Origin: Algibacter mikhailovii
GTDB taxonomy: Bacteria; Bacteroidota; Bacteroidia; Flavobacteriales; Flavobacteriaceae
Direction of reading: 5' to 3'
Assembly (NCBI RefSeq): GCF_014651495.1
Contig: NZ_BMWZ01000001.1
Span: 498,575 to 562,574, forward strand
Length of the DNA stretch: 64,000 nt
Below the pieces are notes generated by a model. It saw only the letters and a program-made list of their open reading frames with translations, was not told where the DNA came from and made no database searches. Both the position numbers and the translations under genes were made by a program. This document shows positions 19,221 through 28,332 of the stretch, one piece after another (position 1 is the stretch's first letter; each line of letters opens with the position of its first letter).

Positions 19221-20051
19221 ATGAGGCAGGCAAGCAAACATAAAATTTTAATCCTTGGTGCCAGTGGCTTTATAGGTGGCTCTATTTATAAAGAACTCTG
19301 CTCTTATTTTAAAACATTTGGTACGTACAATATTAGCAATAGGACTCTAGAAAAGAACAAACACTTTTTTCAGTATAATATTGAAGAAAATGATATTTAT
19401 GAGATTCTGGATATTGTAAAACCTACTATTGTCATTTCTGCCCTCAGAGGTGATTTTTCTAAACAGGTTTTGATGCATCAGCACTTAGCTGAATATGTGT
19501 TTTCGAAAAAGATAAAGTTACTCTTTTTATCTTCAGCAAATGTTTTTGATGGCTATAGTAAATACCCTAGTTACGAGCAGGATAAAACATTTAGTAATAG
19601 TGTTTTCGGACATTTTAAGATCAAAATTGAAAACTTATTATTACGCTTACCCAAAAAGCAAATCGCAATTCTTCGCTTGCCAATGGTATTTGGAGCTCAA
19701 TCGCCCCGTATTCAAGAGATTGAGCAGCAAATAAAGGATAAAATACCCATTGAAGTATTTCCAAATTTAATAATGAACGTTACCACAGATTCAAAAGTAA
19801 CTCAACAGATACATTATATAATAAATCGAAATAAATCAGGTGTTTTTCATTTAGGAAGCCAAGATTTAGTGCATCACGATGATTTTATCAAAGAGATTAT
19901 TGACTCATTAGATTTAAAGGATAAAACACTTTACAAAAGGGTATATACCACAAATGACGATAGATATTTAGCGGTTTTACCAAAATTCAATAAACTACCT
20001 AATCATTTACAATTAAACAGTCAAGACATTCTAACGGAATTAAAAATATAG
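19221..20051 (+). CDS. RmlD-like NAD(P)-binding sugar epimerase/reductase
   Basis: A 276-residue extended short-chain dehydrogenase with an N-terminal KILILGASGFIGGSIY nucleotide-binding loop (GxxGxxG). It continues LLFLSSANVFDGYSKYPSY, matching the RmlD substrate-binding family. The catalytic YxxxK is not obvious: after the DGYSKYPSYEQD stretch comes FGHFKIKIE, where His occupies the usual Tyr position. It could therefore be a non-catalytic or atypical member. It sits 31 bp after gcvT and is likely co-transcribed. Substrate unknown. Confidence 0.7.
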   Translation: MRQASKHKILILGASGFIGGSIYKELCSYFKTFGTYNISNRTLEKNKHFFQYNIEENDIYEILDIVKPTIVISALRGDFSKQVLMHQHLAEYVFSKKIKLLFLSSANVFDGYSKYPSYEQDKTFSNSVFGHFKIKIENLLLRLPKKQIAILRLPMVFGAQSPRIQEIEQQIKDKIPIEVFPNLIMNVTTDSKVTQQIHYIINRNKSGVFHLGSQDLVHHDDFIKEIIDSLDLKDKTLYKRVYTTNDDRYLAVLPKFNKLPNHLQLNSQDILTELKI

Positions 20052-20105
20052 TTGATTATAAATAGGCAATTCATTACATTGTACATTCTTATTCTTTGAA
20101 AGACT

Positions 20106-20396
20106 ATGGGTAAACTAACAAAAGAAAACATAGAAAAAAAACTATTAAAATATCCTGATTGGGAATATTTTGATGACGCCATTCACGCCGAATTTGAATT
20201 CGAAAATTTTAAGGATTGTTTTAGTGCGATGAGTAGAATAGCTTTTGAGTGTGAAGCTTTAAACCACCACCCTAACTGGTCCAATGTATATAATGTTTTA
20301 AGTATTTCTTTGAATACCCATGATGTTGGTGGTGTTACTGAAAAAGATTTTAAATTAGCTGCTGCTATAGAGCATATTGTTGAACCTGAGGAATAA
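20106..20396 (+). CDS. 4a-hydroxytetrahydrobiopterin dehydratase (pterin carbinolamine dehydratase)
   Basis: A 96-residue protein, the normal length. The active-site signature is NHHPNWSNVYNVLSISL, then THDVGGVTEKDFKLA. It dehydrates 4a-hydroxytetrahydropterin during recycling of the cofactor used by aromatic amino acid hydroxylases. It follows the SDR by 54 bp. No hydroxylase gene is in the window. Confidence 0.95.
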   Translation: MGKLTKENIEKKLLKYPDWEYFDDAIHAEFEFENFKDCFSAMSRIAFECEALNHHPNWSNVYNVLSISLNTHDVGGVTEKDFKLAAAIEHIVEPEE

Positions 20397-20492
20397 TTTG
20401 CAAATACCCTACAGGTTTTTAACTTTGTATGTCAAAAAAATATAAATCATAAAATAAGTTTCGCTATGGCGAAAAAAATAAAATAGATAATT

Positions 20493-21212
20493 ATGGGAAG
20501 AGCTTTTGAATTTAGAAAAGCAAGGAAAATGAAACGTTGGTCTGCTATGAGCAAAGCCTTTACGCGTATTGGTAAAGATATTGTTATGGCTGTAAAAGAA
20601 GGAGGCCCAGACCCCGATAGTAATTCCCGTTTAAGAGCCGTTATACAGAATGCTAAGGCGGTTAACATGCCTAAAGATAACGTAGAACGGGCCATAAAAA
20701 AGGCTAGCGAAAAAGGTCAAGGAGACTATAAAGAAGTTATTTTTGAAGGCTATGCTCCACATGGTATTGCTATTTTAGTAGAAACTGCAACAGATAATAA
20801 TACTAGAACTGTGGCTAATGTTAGAAGTTATTTTAACAAATGTGATGGAAGTTTAGGCACCTCGGGTTCTGTTGTTTTTATGTTTGATCATACTTGTAAT
20901 TTCAGAATAAAGGCGGAAGGATTAGACCCTGAAGAACTGGAACTTGAATTTATTGATTTTGGTGCTGAGGAAGTTTTTGCTGATGATGACGGTATTTTAA
21001 TTTATGCTCCTTTTGAAAGTTTTGGAGCTATTCAAGCTGAACTTGAAAGTAGAGATATTGAGATTTTATCATCAGGTTTTGAGCGTATACCACAAGTAAC
21101 AAAACCCTTATCAAGTGATGCTGCAGCCGATGTTGAAAAACTATTAGAAAAATTAGAAGAAGATGATGATGTACAAAACGTATATCATACTATGGAAGAA
21201 AGTACTGACTAG
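20493..21212 (+). CDS. yebC: YebC/PmpR-family protein
   Basis: A 239-residue member of the TACO1/YebC family. Domain 1 is basic and starts MGRAFEFRKARKMKRWS, then FTRIGKDIVMAVKEGG, NSRLRAVIQNAKAVNMPKDN and IFEGYAPHGIAILVE. Domain 3 has VFMFDHTCNF. Family members are described as transcription regulators and, more recently, as factors that relieve ribosome stalling on difficult peptides such as poly-proline. The start is the ATG at 20493, the usual family N-terminus. A clear terminator follows. Confidence 0.95.
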   Translation: MGRAFEFRKARKMKRWSAMSKAFTRIGKDIVMAVKEGGPDPDSNSRLRAVIQNAKAVNMPKDNVERAIKKASEKGQGDYKEVIFEGYAPHGIAILVETATDNNTRTVANVRSYFNKCDGSLGTSGSVVFMFDHTCNFRIKAEGLDPEELELEFIDFGAEEVFADDDGILIYAPFESFGAIQAELESRDIEILSSGFERIPQVTKPLSSDAAADVEKLLEKLEEDDDVQNVYHTMEESTD

Positions 21213-21224
21213 TTAATATTAAGT

Positions 21225-21254
21225 AAAGAGAGTAATTTTACTCTCTTTTTTTTA
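21225..21254 (+). terminator. rho-independent terminator of yebC
   Basis: A 10-bp perfect stem (21225-21234 with 21239-21248), a 4-base loop and a following T run. It lies 12 bp after the yebC stop and just before the next gene. Confidence 0.85.
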
Positions 21255-21263
21255 TTTTATACA

Positions 21264-22040
21264 ATGGGAAGAATACATCTTTTTGAATTTGAAGATCAAG
21301 AGTGGTTTCCTTCTAACATTAGAAATTATGGCACTGATTTCTTGCAGTATCTTTCAAACAAAACAAAATTATATAAACCTGTAGTTCCAATAATTTACAA
21401 GGCCTTAAAAGAATTAAAATCCAATACCATAATTGATTTGGCTTCAGGCGGTGGCGGTGGTTTGCTTTGGCTAAATGCCGAACTGCAAAAGACCATTCCT
21501 GAATTAAACATAGTATTGACCGATTATTTCCCCAATATATCTGCTTTTAAATATACGGTAGAACAATCTGATAATTTTAGTTATTTAAGTAATTCTGTTG
21601 ACGCCAAAAAAGTTCCTGAAGACTTGAAAGGGCTAAGGACACAATTTTTATCCTTGCATCACTTTAGGCCTAAGGATGCATTAAATATATTGCAAAATGC
21701 GGTGAATTCTAAAAGCGGCATTGCTGTTTTTGAAGCACAAGAGCGTAGTGTTCAAAGCTTAATCCCAATGATTTTTTCACCTATAAGCGTTCTATTTACA
21801 ACGCCGCTTATTCGTCCATTTAAATGGGGACGCCTCGTATTTACTTACTTAATTCCTATCGTTCCAATATTCGTGCTATGGGATGGCATCGTATCGTGCT
21901 TAAGAACTTACTCTGTAAAAGAAATGCATGATCTTGTGAACCAATTGAAGAACAAAGAACATTTCAATTGGGAGATTAATAGATTAAAATCAGGACCTAG
22001 TATTGTACTATATTTACTTGGAACACCAAAATCAAATTAA
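21264..22040 (+). CDS. class I SAM methyltransferase-like protein
   Basis: A 258-residue protein. The Rossmann methyltransferase motif I is IIDLASGGGGGLLWL (about residues 56-70), followed by a motif II-like VLTDYFPNISA. Residues about 165-215 are very hydrophobic and probably touch or span the membrane, unusual for a soluble methyltransferase. The substrate is unknown. Its stop is 4 bp before the Gfo/Idh gene, so the two are one transcription unit. Confidence 0.7.
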   Translation: MGRIHLFEFEDQEWFPSNIRNYGTDFLQYLSNKTKLYKPVVPIIYKALKELKSNTIIDLASGGGGGLLWLNAELQKTIPELNIVLTDYFPNISAFKYTVEQSDNFSYLSNSVDAKKVPEDLKGLRTQFLSLHHFRPKDALNILQNAVNSKSGIAVFEAQERSVQSLIPMIFSPISVLFTTPLIRPFKWGRLVFTYLIPIVPIFVLWDGIVSCLRTYSVKEMHDLVNQLKNKEHFNWEINRLKSGPSIVLYLLGTPKSN

Positions 22041-22043
22041 AAA

Positions 22044-23027
22044 ATGAGCGATTTTGTTAAAACCATGAATTGGGGATTTATTGGCTGCGGCAGTGTAACC
22101 GAGGTGAAAAGTGGGCCAGCATACCAACAAACTAAAGGCTTTAATGTATATGGCGTTATGCGCAGAAATACTGAGAAACTAAACGACTATGCAAAACGTC
22201 ACAATATTCAACATATATATACTGATGCCGATGCCCTAATCAATGACCCTAACATTGATGCCATATATGTAGCTACCCCTCCAGATTCTCATAAGCATTA
22301 TGCCTTAAAAATTGCTAAAGTGGGCAAACCTTGTTGCATTGAAAAACCATTGTCACCAAGTTACAAGGATAGTTTAGAAATATATAAGGCTTTTAATAAA
22401 AAAAACACACCCTTATTTGTCGCATACTATAGAAGGTCACTTCCAAGGTTTTTAAAAGTTAAGGAGTGGTTAGATTTGGGCTATATAGGCAAAGTAAGGC
22501 ATATTAGTGCGCATTTAAGTAAGCCCGCTAGTGAAAAAGATTTATCGAGAATAAACCATTGGAGAACAGATTCTAATATTGCTCCAGCTGGATATTTTGA
22601 CGATCTTGCAAGTCATGGTCTAGATTTATTTACATTTTTATTGGGAGATGTAAAAACAGCACAAGGCATTAGTACTAACCAACAAGGTTTGTATTCTGCT
22701 AGTGATGCTGTAGTGGCTAATTGGATTCATACTAATGGAATTACCGGAACAGGTACATGGAATTTTGGTTGTGATACTCATTTAGACCAAGTTAGCATTT
22801 ATGGCAATTCTGGAACAATAGATTTTTCAGTATTTCATGAAAAGCCCATTTGTTTAAAAAGTAACGCAAACAATGAAAAGGTTTTTATTGAAAACCCAAA
22901 ACACATTCAACAATTCCACGTTGAGAATATGTTAAATCATTTGAAGAATGACAATTATTATCATCCCGCTACAGGAAAAACAGCGTTACATACAAGTTGG
23001 GTTATGAGCGAAATTTTAGGTAATTAG
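22044..23027 (+). CDS. Gfo/Idh/MocA-family oxidoreductase
   Basis: A 327-residue NAD(P)-dependent oxidoreductase. The N-terminal Rossmann fold has WGFIGCGSVTEV and IDAIYVATPPDSH, then the catalytic-region signature CIEKPLSP, where Lys of EKP is conserved. The C-terminal domain has HWRTDSNIAPAGYFDDLASH, with the GGGxxxDxGxH position read as PAGYFDDLASH, so Asp and His are present. It oxidises or reduces a sugar or inositol-like substrate that cannot be named from sequence. Confidence 0.9.
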   Translation: MSDFVKTMNWGFIGCGSVTEVKSGPAYQQTKGFNVYGVMRRNTEKLNDYAKRHNIQHIYTDADALINDPNIDAIYVATPPDSHKHYALKIAKVGKPCCIEKPLSPSYKDSLEIYKAFNKKNTPLFVAYYRRSLPRFLKVKEWLDLGYIGKVRHISAHLSKPASEKDLSRINHWRTDSNIAPAGYFDDLASHGLDLFTFLLGDVKTAQGISTNQQGLYSASDAVVANWIHTNGITGTGTWNFGCDTHLDQVSIYGNSGTIDFSVFHEKPICLKSNANNEKVFIENPKHIQQFHVENMLNHLKNDNYYHPATGKTALHTSWVMSEILGN

Positions 23028-23128
23028 CATCTAACTACCCTTGTTTTCAATAATCCGTTCTTTATACGTTAAGGTTATAAATCATTTTTAATATCTTTCA
23101 TTTCTAAACTTAAGGCCTTGTCTTCATT

Positions 23129-24172
23129 ATGAAAATTCAATTACTTTTAGCTTGTATTATACTTTTGTCTTTATCAGGTTGCAAATCAAATACAGAAAAA
23201 TCCAAGCCCATAGAAAAACTAAAAGTACTTATTATAGATGGCGAAAACAATCATGGCATATGGCCGAAGACCACATTCATGTTGAAGGATTATTTAGAAG
23301 ATACCGGCTTGTTTGAAGTTGATATAAATAGAAAAAAATACACCTGGATTGGTCCGCATTATAATGAAGTAGGAGGCATTTCGGATATTAATGAATTACT
23401 TAAAATCTACCCATTAAATGATGAAATTAATCACATTCCAGTAGATTCCACCAAATATGACCCCGATTTTAGTCCCAATTTTGGCGCTTACGATGTTGTT
23501 GTTTCTAATTTAGGTTGGAAGTCCTCAGAATGGCCTGAAGAAACTAAGAAAAATTTCGAGAACTACATGAATCAAGGTGGAGGCTTTGTTTTAGTGCATG
23601 CCGCAAATAATGCATGGGGTAACTGGACTGAGTATAATAAAATGATTGGTTTGGGAGCATGGGGTGACCGCGATGTAAACTCCGGTCCTTACATTTTTTA
23701 TAATGATACGAATCAAATTGTAAAAGATCCATCAGATGGAATATGCGCTTCACATGGACCACAATATGAATTCCAACTTCAAACAAGAGCCCCTGATCAT
23801 CCTATAATGAAAGGGCTTCCTAAATTATGGATGCATACTAAAGATGAACTTTATGATCGCATGAGAGGACCCGGAGATAACATGACGATTTTGGCTACGG
23901 CCTATTCTGATATTGAAAAAAATGCACCACCATGGAAAGAAGACGTGTCCGGAACGGGGAGACATGAACCCATGTTGATGGCCATTGAATATGGAAAAGG
24001 TCGAATATTTCATTCTGCCTTAGGCCATATGGACTATTCCTTCGAATGTGCTGGCTTTATTACAACGTTCCAAAGAGGCGTTGAATGGGCAGCAACAGGA
24101 AAAGTTACTCAAGAAATACCTAAGGACTTCCCTACTGCCAATAATTCAAGTTCACGTAAGTGGGCTAAATAA
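23129..24172 (+). CDS. ThuA-domain lipoprotein
   Basis: A 347-residue secreted lipoprotein. The signal peptide ends in a lipobox with Cys18 (LSLSGCKSN). The mature part is a ThuA-like (trehalose-utilisation, glutamine-amidotransferase-like) fold: LKVLIIDGENNHGIWPKTT, YDVVVSNLGW, GGGFVLVHAANNAWG, YNKMIGLGAWGDR, APDHPIMKGLP and GRIFHSALGHMDYS. In Bacteroidetes such proteins are linked to breakdown of sugars or glycosides at the cell surface or periplasm. It ends 2 bp from the convergent NYN gene. Confidence 0.9.
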   Translation: MKIQLLLACIILLSLSGCKSNTEKSKPIEKLKVLIIDGENNHGIWPKTTFMLKDYLEDTGLFEVDINRKKYTWIGPHYNEVGGISDINELLKIYPLNDEINHIPVDSTKYDPDFSPNFGAYDVVVSNLGWKSSEWPEETKKNFENYMNQGGGFVLVHAANNAWGNWTEYNKMIGLGAWGDRDVNSGPYIFYNDTNQIVKDPSDGICASHGPQYEFQLQTRAPDHPIMKGLPKLWMHTKDELYDRMRGPGDNMTILATAYSDIEKNAPPWKEDVSGTGRHEPMLMAIEYGKGRIFHSALGHMDYSFECAGFITTFQRGVEWAATGKVTQEIPKDFPTANNSSSRKWAK

Positions 24173-24174
24173 GG

Positions 24175-24906
24175 TTAATGTTTGTTTTTTACATAAATCA
24201 ATTTGAAGCGAGCATTAGGCTGATCCCGTTGTTCGAGTTCAAATTGATTAAGAGACTTGAAAAGTGGTGTTAGTTTTTCAAAGCCAAAATTTCTAGAATC
24301 AAAATTAGGTTGTTTTTTTAATATTAGTGAGCCGACATCTCCCAAAAAAGCCCAGCCATCGTCATCAGCAGCATCTTCCACAGAATTTTTTAATAAACGA
24401 ATAATTTTAGGCGTTATATTATATAAATGCTGCTTTTGTTGATTCTTTGTTCCTTCCTGTTTTTCAGTATCCTTTTTCAGGATTTCTAAATAAATAAACT
24501 TATCACAAGCAACAATAAATGGGTCCGGTGTTTTCTTCTCTCCCATGCCGTAAACCACCATTGCAGCTTCACGAAGTCTTGTGGCAAGTTTGGTAAAATC
24601 ACTATCAGAAGATACTAAACAAAACCCGTTTACTTTTTCTGAGTATAATATATCCATGGCATCAATTATCATGGCCGAATCAGTAGCATTCTTGCCAGTT
24701 GTATAGCCGTATTGTTGAATGGGTGTAATGGCATTTTCAAGTAACACATTTTTCCATTTTGACAAATGAGGTTTGGTCCAGTCCCCGTAAATACGCTTTA
24801 TTGTTGGAGTACCGTATTTTGCAATTTCTTCCATCATTTCAGAAATATACTTTGATGGAATATTATCTCCATCAATGAGTACGGCAATTTTTGTGTCTTT
24901 TATCAT
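24175..24906 (-). CDS. NYN-domain protein with LOTUS/OST-HTH-like C-terminus
   Basis: A 243-residue protein. The N-terminal NYN (PIN-like nuclease) domain has the acidic cluster VLIDGDN (Asp12, Asp14), GKNATDSAMIIDAMD and LVSSDSDFTKLATRL, all the acidic metal ligands of the LabA-type group. Residues about 165-243 match an OST-HTH/LOTUS domain, with FLGDVGSLILKK and NFGFEKLTPLFKSL. The pairing suggests an RNA-binding nuclease. Known bacterial relatives are poorly characterised. Convergent with the ThuA gene. Confidence 0.85.
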   Translation of the reverse strand: MIKDTKIAVLIDGDNIPSKYISEMMEEIAKYGTPTIKRIYGDWTKPHLSKWKNVLLENAITPIQQYGYTTGKNATDSAMIIDAMDILYSEKVNGFCLVSSDSDFTKLATRLREAAMVVYGMGEKKTPDPFIVACDKFIYLEILKKDTEKQEGTKNQQKQHLYNITPKIIRLLKNSVEDAADDDGWAFLGDVGSLILKKQPNFDSRNFGFEKLTPLFKSLNQFELEQRDQPNARFKLIYVKNKH

Positions 24907-24992
24907 ATTTGATAAATATAGGTTAAAAAGACTAATGTTTTAGTCAATAATAATTTAACTTTTTATTAGATACATTGAATTTTTAATCTCAG

Positions 24993-25000
24993 TATTTTTG
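24993..25000 (+). promoter_or_regulatory. Bacteroidetes -7 promoter element (TAnnTTTG)
   Basis: TATTTTTG matches the TAnnTTTG consensus and lies 52 bp before the ATG of the metalloprotease. A TTG at 24975-24977 could serve as the -33 box, though the 15-bp spacer is short. Confidence 0.45.
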
Positions 25001-25052
25001 AAATGACTAATTTAAATAATTAAGGAATCTCCTTAAAAAATCGATTTATAGT

Positions 25053-27620
25053 ATGAAAAAAAGAATAAGCTATGGAAGGCTATTTGGCCTTATCCTGTTA
25101 TGCGCTTTAGTTTTAACCCCTATTAACATTGAAGCACAAAGGAAAAAAAAGAAAAAGCAAGAAACTGAAACTGAATTACCAAAAAAGGAAAAGACAAAAA
25201 GTACAATCGCTGATTTAACAAAATCAAGCAAGAAAATTGAAGGTCTATTTACGATCTATCAAGATACTGTATCCGGTAGTTTACAAATGCTCATAAAAAA
25301 GGACCAGTTAAATGTTGAATACATTCACTTTGCACAAATAACGGATGGCGTTTTAGACGCTGGTAGAATAAATAGAGGCTCCTACAAGGGTTCGAAAATA
25401 TTTAAAATTGAACGTTATTTTGATAGAATTGAGTTTGTAATACAAAATACTTCTTTTTATTTTGATCCTGAAAATCCATTATCAAAATCCAAAGATGCCA
25501 ATATCAGTGAAGGTGTTTTATTAAGTTTGAGTATAGAAGCTGAAGATAATAAAGAAGGGCTTTTTCTTATCAAAGCTGATGATTTATTCCTTAACGAAAC
25601 GTTTAAGCAAATTAAACCTGCAAGTAAACCTGGCGGGCCTCCTACAGCTTTTAAACTCGGAAAATTAGACAAGAATAAAAGCAAAATAAGAGCTATTAAT
25701 AACTACCAAGAAAACACGAATATTGAAATTGAATATGTCTATAATAATCCGTCTGTTTTAAATAAAGGATCTAAAGCCGTTTCAGATGCTAGAAATGTGA
25801 GTATTAAGGTACTGCACTGTCTTATAGCGCTTCCGGAAAATGATTATGAAGTTAGATATGACGACCCCAGAGTTGGCTACTTTACAACACAAGTAGACGA
25901 CCAAACTTCAACCGAAACAACTGCATATAGAGATTTAGTTCACAGATGGCATTTAAAAAAGAAAAATCCGGATGCGCTGTTATCAGAGCCTATAGAGCCT
26001 ATTGTCTGGTGGATAGAGAATTCGACACCCTTAGAATGGAGAGAAACAATTAAAGATGGTGTACTACAGTGGAATGTTGCATTTGAAAAGGCTGGGTTTA
26101 AGAATGCCATTCAAGTAAAAATTCAGCCAGATGATGCCAATTGGGACGCTGGTGATTTAAGATATAATGTATTGAGATGGACATCTTCACCACAGCCACC
26201 ATTTGGAGGTTATGGCCCAAGTATGGTTAACCCTAAAACGGGTCAAATTTTAGGTGCTGATATTATGTTAGAATATGTGCACTTTACCAACCGTGTATTA
26301 TATGACAAAGTATTTAATGGAGATGTGTTAAACAACACGGAAGAGTCCTATCATAATCACCAATGTTCTTTTGGTAAAACCATGCATGAAGAATTTATGT
26401 ATGCAAATGCCACTGCCATAGCATCTGGTGCAAATAAATTGGAATTAGAACTCATAAAATATGAGTCAATGAGAGCGCTTGTTATGCATGAGGTTGGGCA
26501 CACTTTAGGTTTAAACCACAATATGAAGGCAAGTCAATTATTCACGCCTGAACAACTTTATAATCCTGAATTTATTAAGGGCAAATGTTTAACAGCCTCA
26601 GTAATGGATTATGCTACTTTAAACATAGTCCCTGATAGAACCAGGCAGGGTCAATATGATGACGCCACAGTTGGACCTTATGATATTTGGGCAATACAAT
26701 TTGGTTATATGCCTTTTTCTAATGATGGGCAGCGTGAAGCTATATTGCTGCAGTCAACACGACCAGAACATATTTTTGGAAATGATGCTGATGATATGCG
26801 TTCGCCAGGAAAAGGTATAGACCCAAGAGTAATGATTCATGATCAGTCCAGTGATGCCATTACCTATTCTGTAGACAGAATTAAACTCTCTAATGATTTA
26901 TTAAAAACAGCAAAGGAAAAATTTCTTAAAGCAGATGAATCTTATGAAGAATTAAGACGTATTTATAATCTCTTAGTTGGACAACAAGCAACAGCAGCTG
27001 GTGTTATATCTAGATATATAGGTGGTGTTTATATTGACAGAGCAATGGTAGGTCAAGAAGGTGCTAAGCAGCCGTTCACTGCTGTAAGTTATGCCGATCA
27101 AAAAAGAGCTATGGATGCTTTAAAGAAATATGTTTTTGCTCCTGATGCTTTTGTAGCACCAAATGAACTTTACAATTTTATAGCGAGGCAAAGACGGGGA
27201 TTTGATTTTTCTCAAGAGGATCCGCATATTCACAGTCAAATACTTAAGTATCAAAAACGTGTATTAACACATTTATTGCATCCAAATACACTACTTAGAA
27301 TAACAGATTCAGAATTATATGGCAATTCTTATACACTTTCAAGTGTAATGTCAGATTTGAATAATGCTATTTTTAAATCGGATATATATTCGAATGTAAA
27401 TTCATTTAGGCAAAATTTACAGCTTGAATACACAAATATGTTAATTGACATACTCAATGGGAAAAATAGTAATAGTTATAGTCATAATGTAAAATCTATG
27501 GCGCTATACAACCTAAATACTATTAGAGGTATGGCGGCACCATCAGGCAATATATCCTCTAAAGCTCATAAAGCACATTTAAGAATCTTAATTGATAATG
27601 CAACCAAAGAAATAAAGTAA
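25053..27620 (+). CDS. secreted zinc-dependent metalloprotease (DUF5117/DUF4953 type)
   Basis: An 855-residue protein with an N-terminal signal peptide (hydrophobic stretch about residues 8-28 ending at an AQ site), then a Lys-rich linker. The middle contains a DUF5117-like domain. The catalytic zinc site is MHEVGHTLGLNHNM at residue 478 onward, the HExxHxxGxxH pattern of metzincins, followed by the Met-turn SVMDYATLN. Such proteins are abundant in Bacteroidetes and act outside the inner membrane on unknown proteins. It is a single-gene unit with its own promoter candidate and a strong terminator. Confidence 0.9.
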   Translation: MKKRISYGRLFGLILLCALVLTPINIEAQRKKKKKQETETELPKKEKTKSTIADLTKSSKKIEGLFTIYQDTVSGSLQMLIKKDQLNVEYIHFAQITDGVLDAGRINRGSYKGSKIFKIERYFDRIEFVIQNTSFYFDPENPLSKSKDANISEGVLLSLSIEAEDNKEGLFLIKADDLFLNETFKQIKPASKPGGPPTAFKLGKLDKNKSKIRAINNYQENTNIEIEYVYNNPSVLNKGSKAVSDARNVSIKVLHCLIALPENDYEVRYDDPRVGYFTTQVDDQTSTETTAYRDLVHRWHLKKKNPDALLSEPIEPIVWWIENSTPLEWRETIKDGVLQWNVAFEKAGFKNAIQVKIQPDDANWDAGDLRYNVLRWTSSPQPPFGGYGPSMVNPKTGQILGADIMLEYVHFTNRVLYDKVFNGDVLNNTEESYHNHQCSFGKTMHEEFMYANATAIASGANKLELELIKYESMRALVMHEVGHTLGLNHNMKASQLFTPEQLYNPEFIKGKCLTASVMDYATLNIVPDRTRQGQYDDATVGPYDIWAIQFGYMPFSNDGQREAILLQSTRPEHIFGNDADDMRSPGKGIDPRVMIHDQSSDAITYSVDRIKLSNDLLKTAKEKFLKADESYEELRRIYNLLVGQQATAAGVISRYIGGVYIDRAMVGQEGAKQPFTAVSYADQKRAMDALKKYVFAPDAFVAPNELYNFIARQRRGFDFSQEDPHIHSQILKYQKRVLTHLLHPNTLLRITDSELYGNSYTLSSVMSDLNNAIFKSDIYSNVNSFRQNLQLEYTNMLIDILNGKNSNSYSHNVKSMALYNLNTIRGMAAPSGNISSKAHKAHLRILIDNATKEIK

Positions 27621-27642
27621 TAGCAATTATCTTAATACTTAC

Positions 27643-27677
27643 AAAAAGAGCTACTTCATTGGAAGTAGCTCTTTTTT
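27643..27677. terminator. rho-independent terminator of the metalloprotease gene
   Basis: A perfect 15-bp stem, 27643-27657 with 27662-27676, around a 4-base loop and flanked by an A run and a T run. It can stop transcription in both directions, serving the metalloprotease and possibly read-through from the minus-strand cluster. Confidence 0.9.
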
Positions 27678-27782
27678 ATTTGGGGCCTCATGTTTCTTTT
27701 TAGGGACAATTAATTGTTTACTTTATGTTTCATGTGCTTTCCAATTATAATACAAGTATTATGCCAAAGTAGAATAATTAAC

Positions 27783-28331
27783 TTATGAGTAATTAGGTAT
27801 TTTACCTTTTACCTCTTTAAAAAAGTTGTACATATATTCAAAATCGGCTTCAATATTATTGGTAGGATAAAACGGTTCAGATATCGTATTCCGTTTATTT
27901 TCAAAATCAAGGGTAAACATAATTATTGGAACATTGGCCTTTTTCGCTATATAGTAAAAACCTGTTTTCCACTCCTCTACCCTTTTTCTAGTCCCTTCTG
28001 GCGCTAAAGTCATTCTAAACTCCTCATGCTCATCAAACAATTTTGCAATGGAATCAACCTTATTTTCATTAACTTTTCTATTAATTGGAGAACCTCCTAA
28101 AGCCTTAAAAAAATAGCCAAAGGGAAAAACAAACAATGCCTTTTTTCCAATAAAATTAGTTTTTACTTGTACAACCGCGCGCAACAGAACACCTATATAA
28201 AAGTCGTGCCAACTTGTGTGTGGCACAGCAATTATAACAGCCTTTTTAATTGTATCTTTTGAAAATGAAGTATTACCAATAATTTGCCAGCCCAATAGTT
28301 TAAAATAGATAAATTTAGCCAGCCTCTGCAT
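27783..28331 (-). CDS. PlsC-like 1-acylglycerol-3-phosphate acyltransferase family protein
   Basis: A 182-residue acyltransferase, shorter than housekeeping PlsC. Block I is HTSWHD (His38, Asp43), the catalytic HX4D. Block III is LAPEGTRKRVEEWKTGFYYI. It transfers an acyl chain from acyl-ACP or acyl-CoA to a glycerol-phosphate or related acceptor at the membrane. It is the last gene of a minus-strand cluster with kdnB and kdsB (1-bp gap to kdnB), so an acceptor in lipid A or LPS core is conceivable. Confidence 0.85.
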   Translation of the reverse strand: MQRLAKFIYFKLLGWQIIGNTSFSKDTIKKAVIIAVPHTSWHDFYIGVLLRAVVQVKTNFIGKKALFVFPFGYFFKALGGSPINRKVNENKVDSIAKLFDEHEEFRMTLAPEGTRKRVEEWKTGFYYIAKKANVPIIMFTLDFENKRNTISEPFYPTNNIEADFEYMYNFFKEVKGKIPNYS

Positions 28332-28332
28332 A

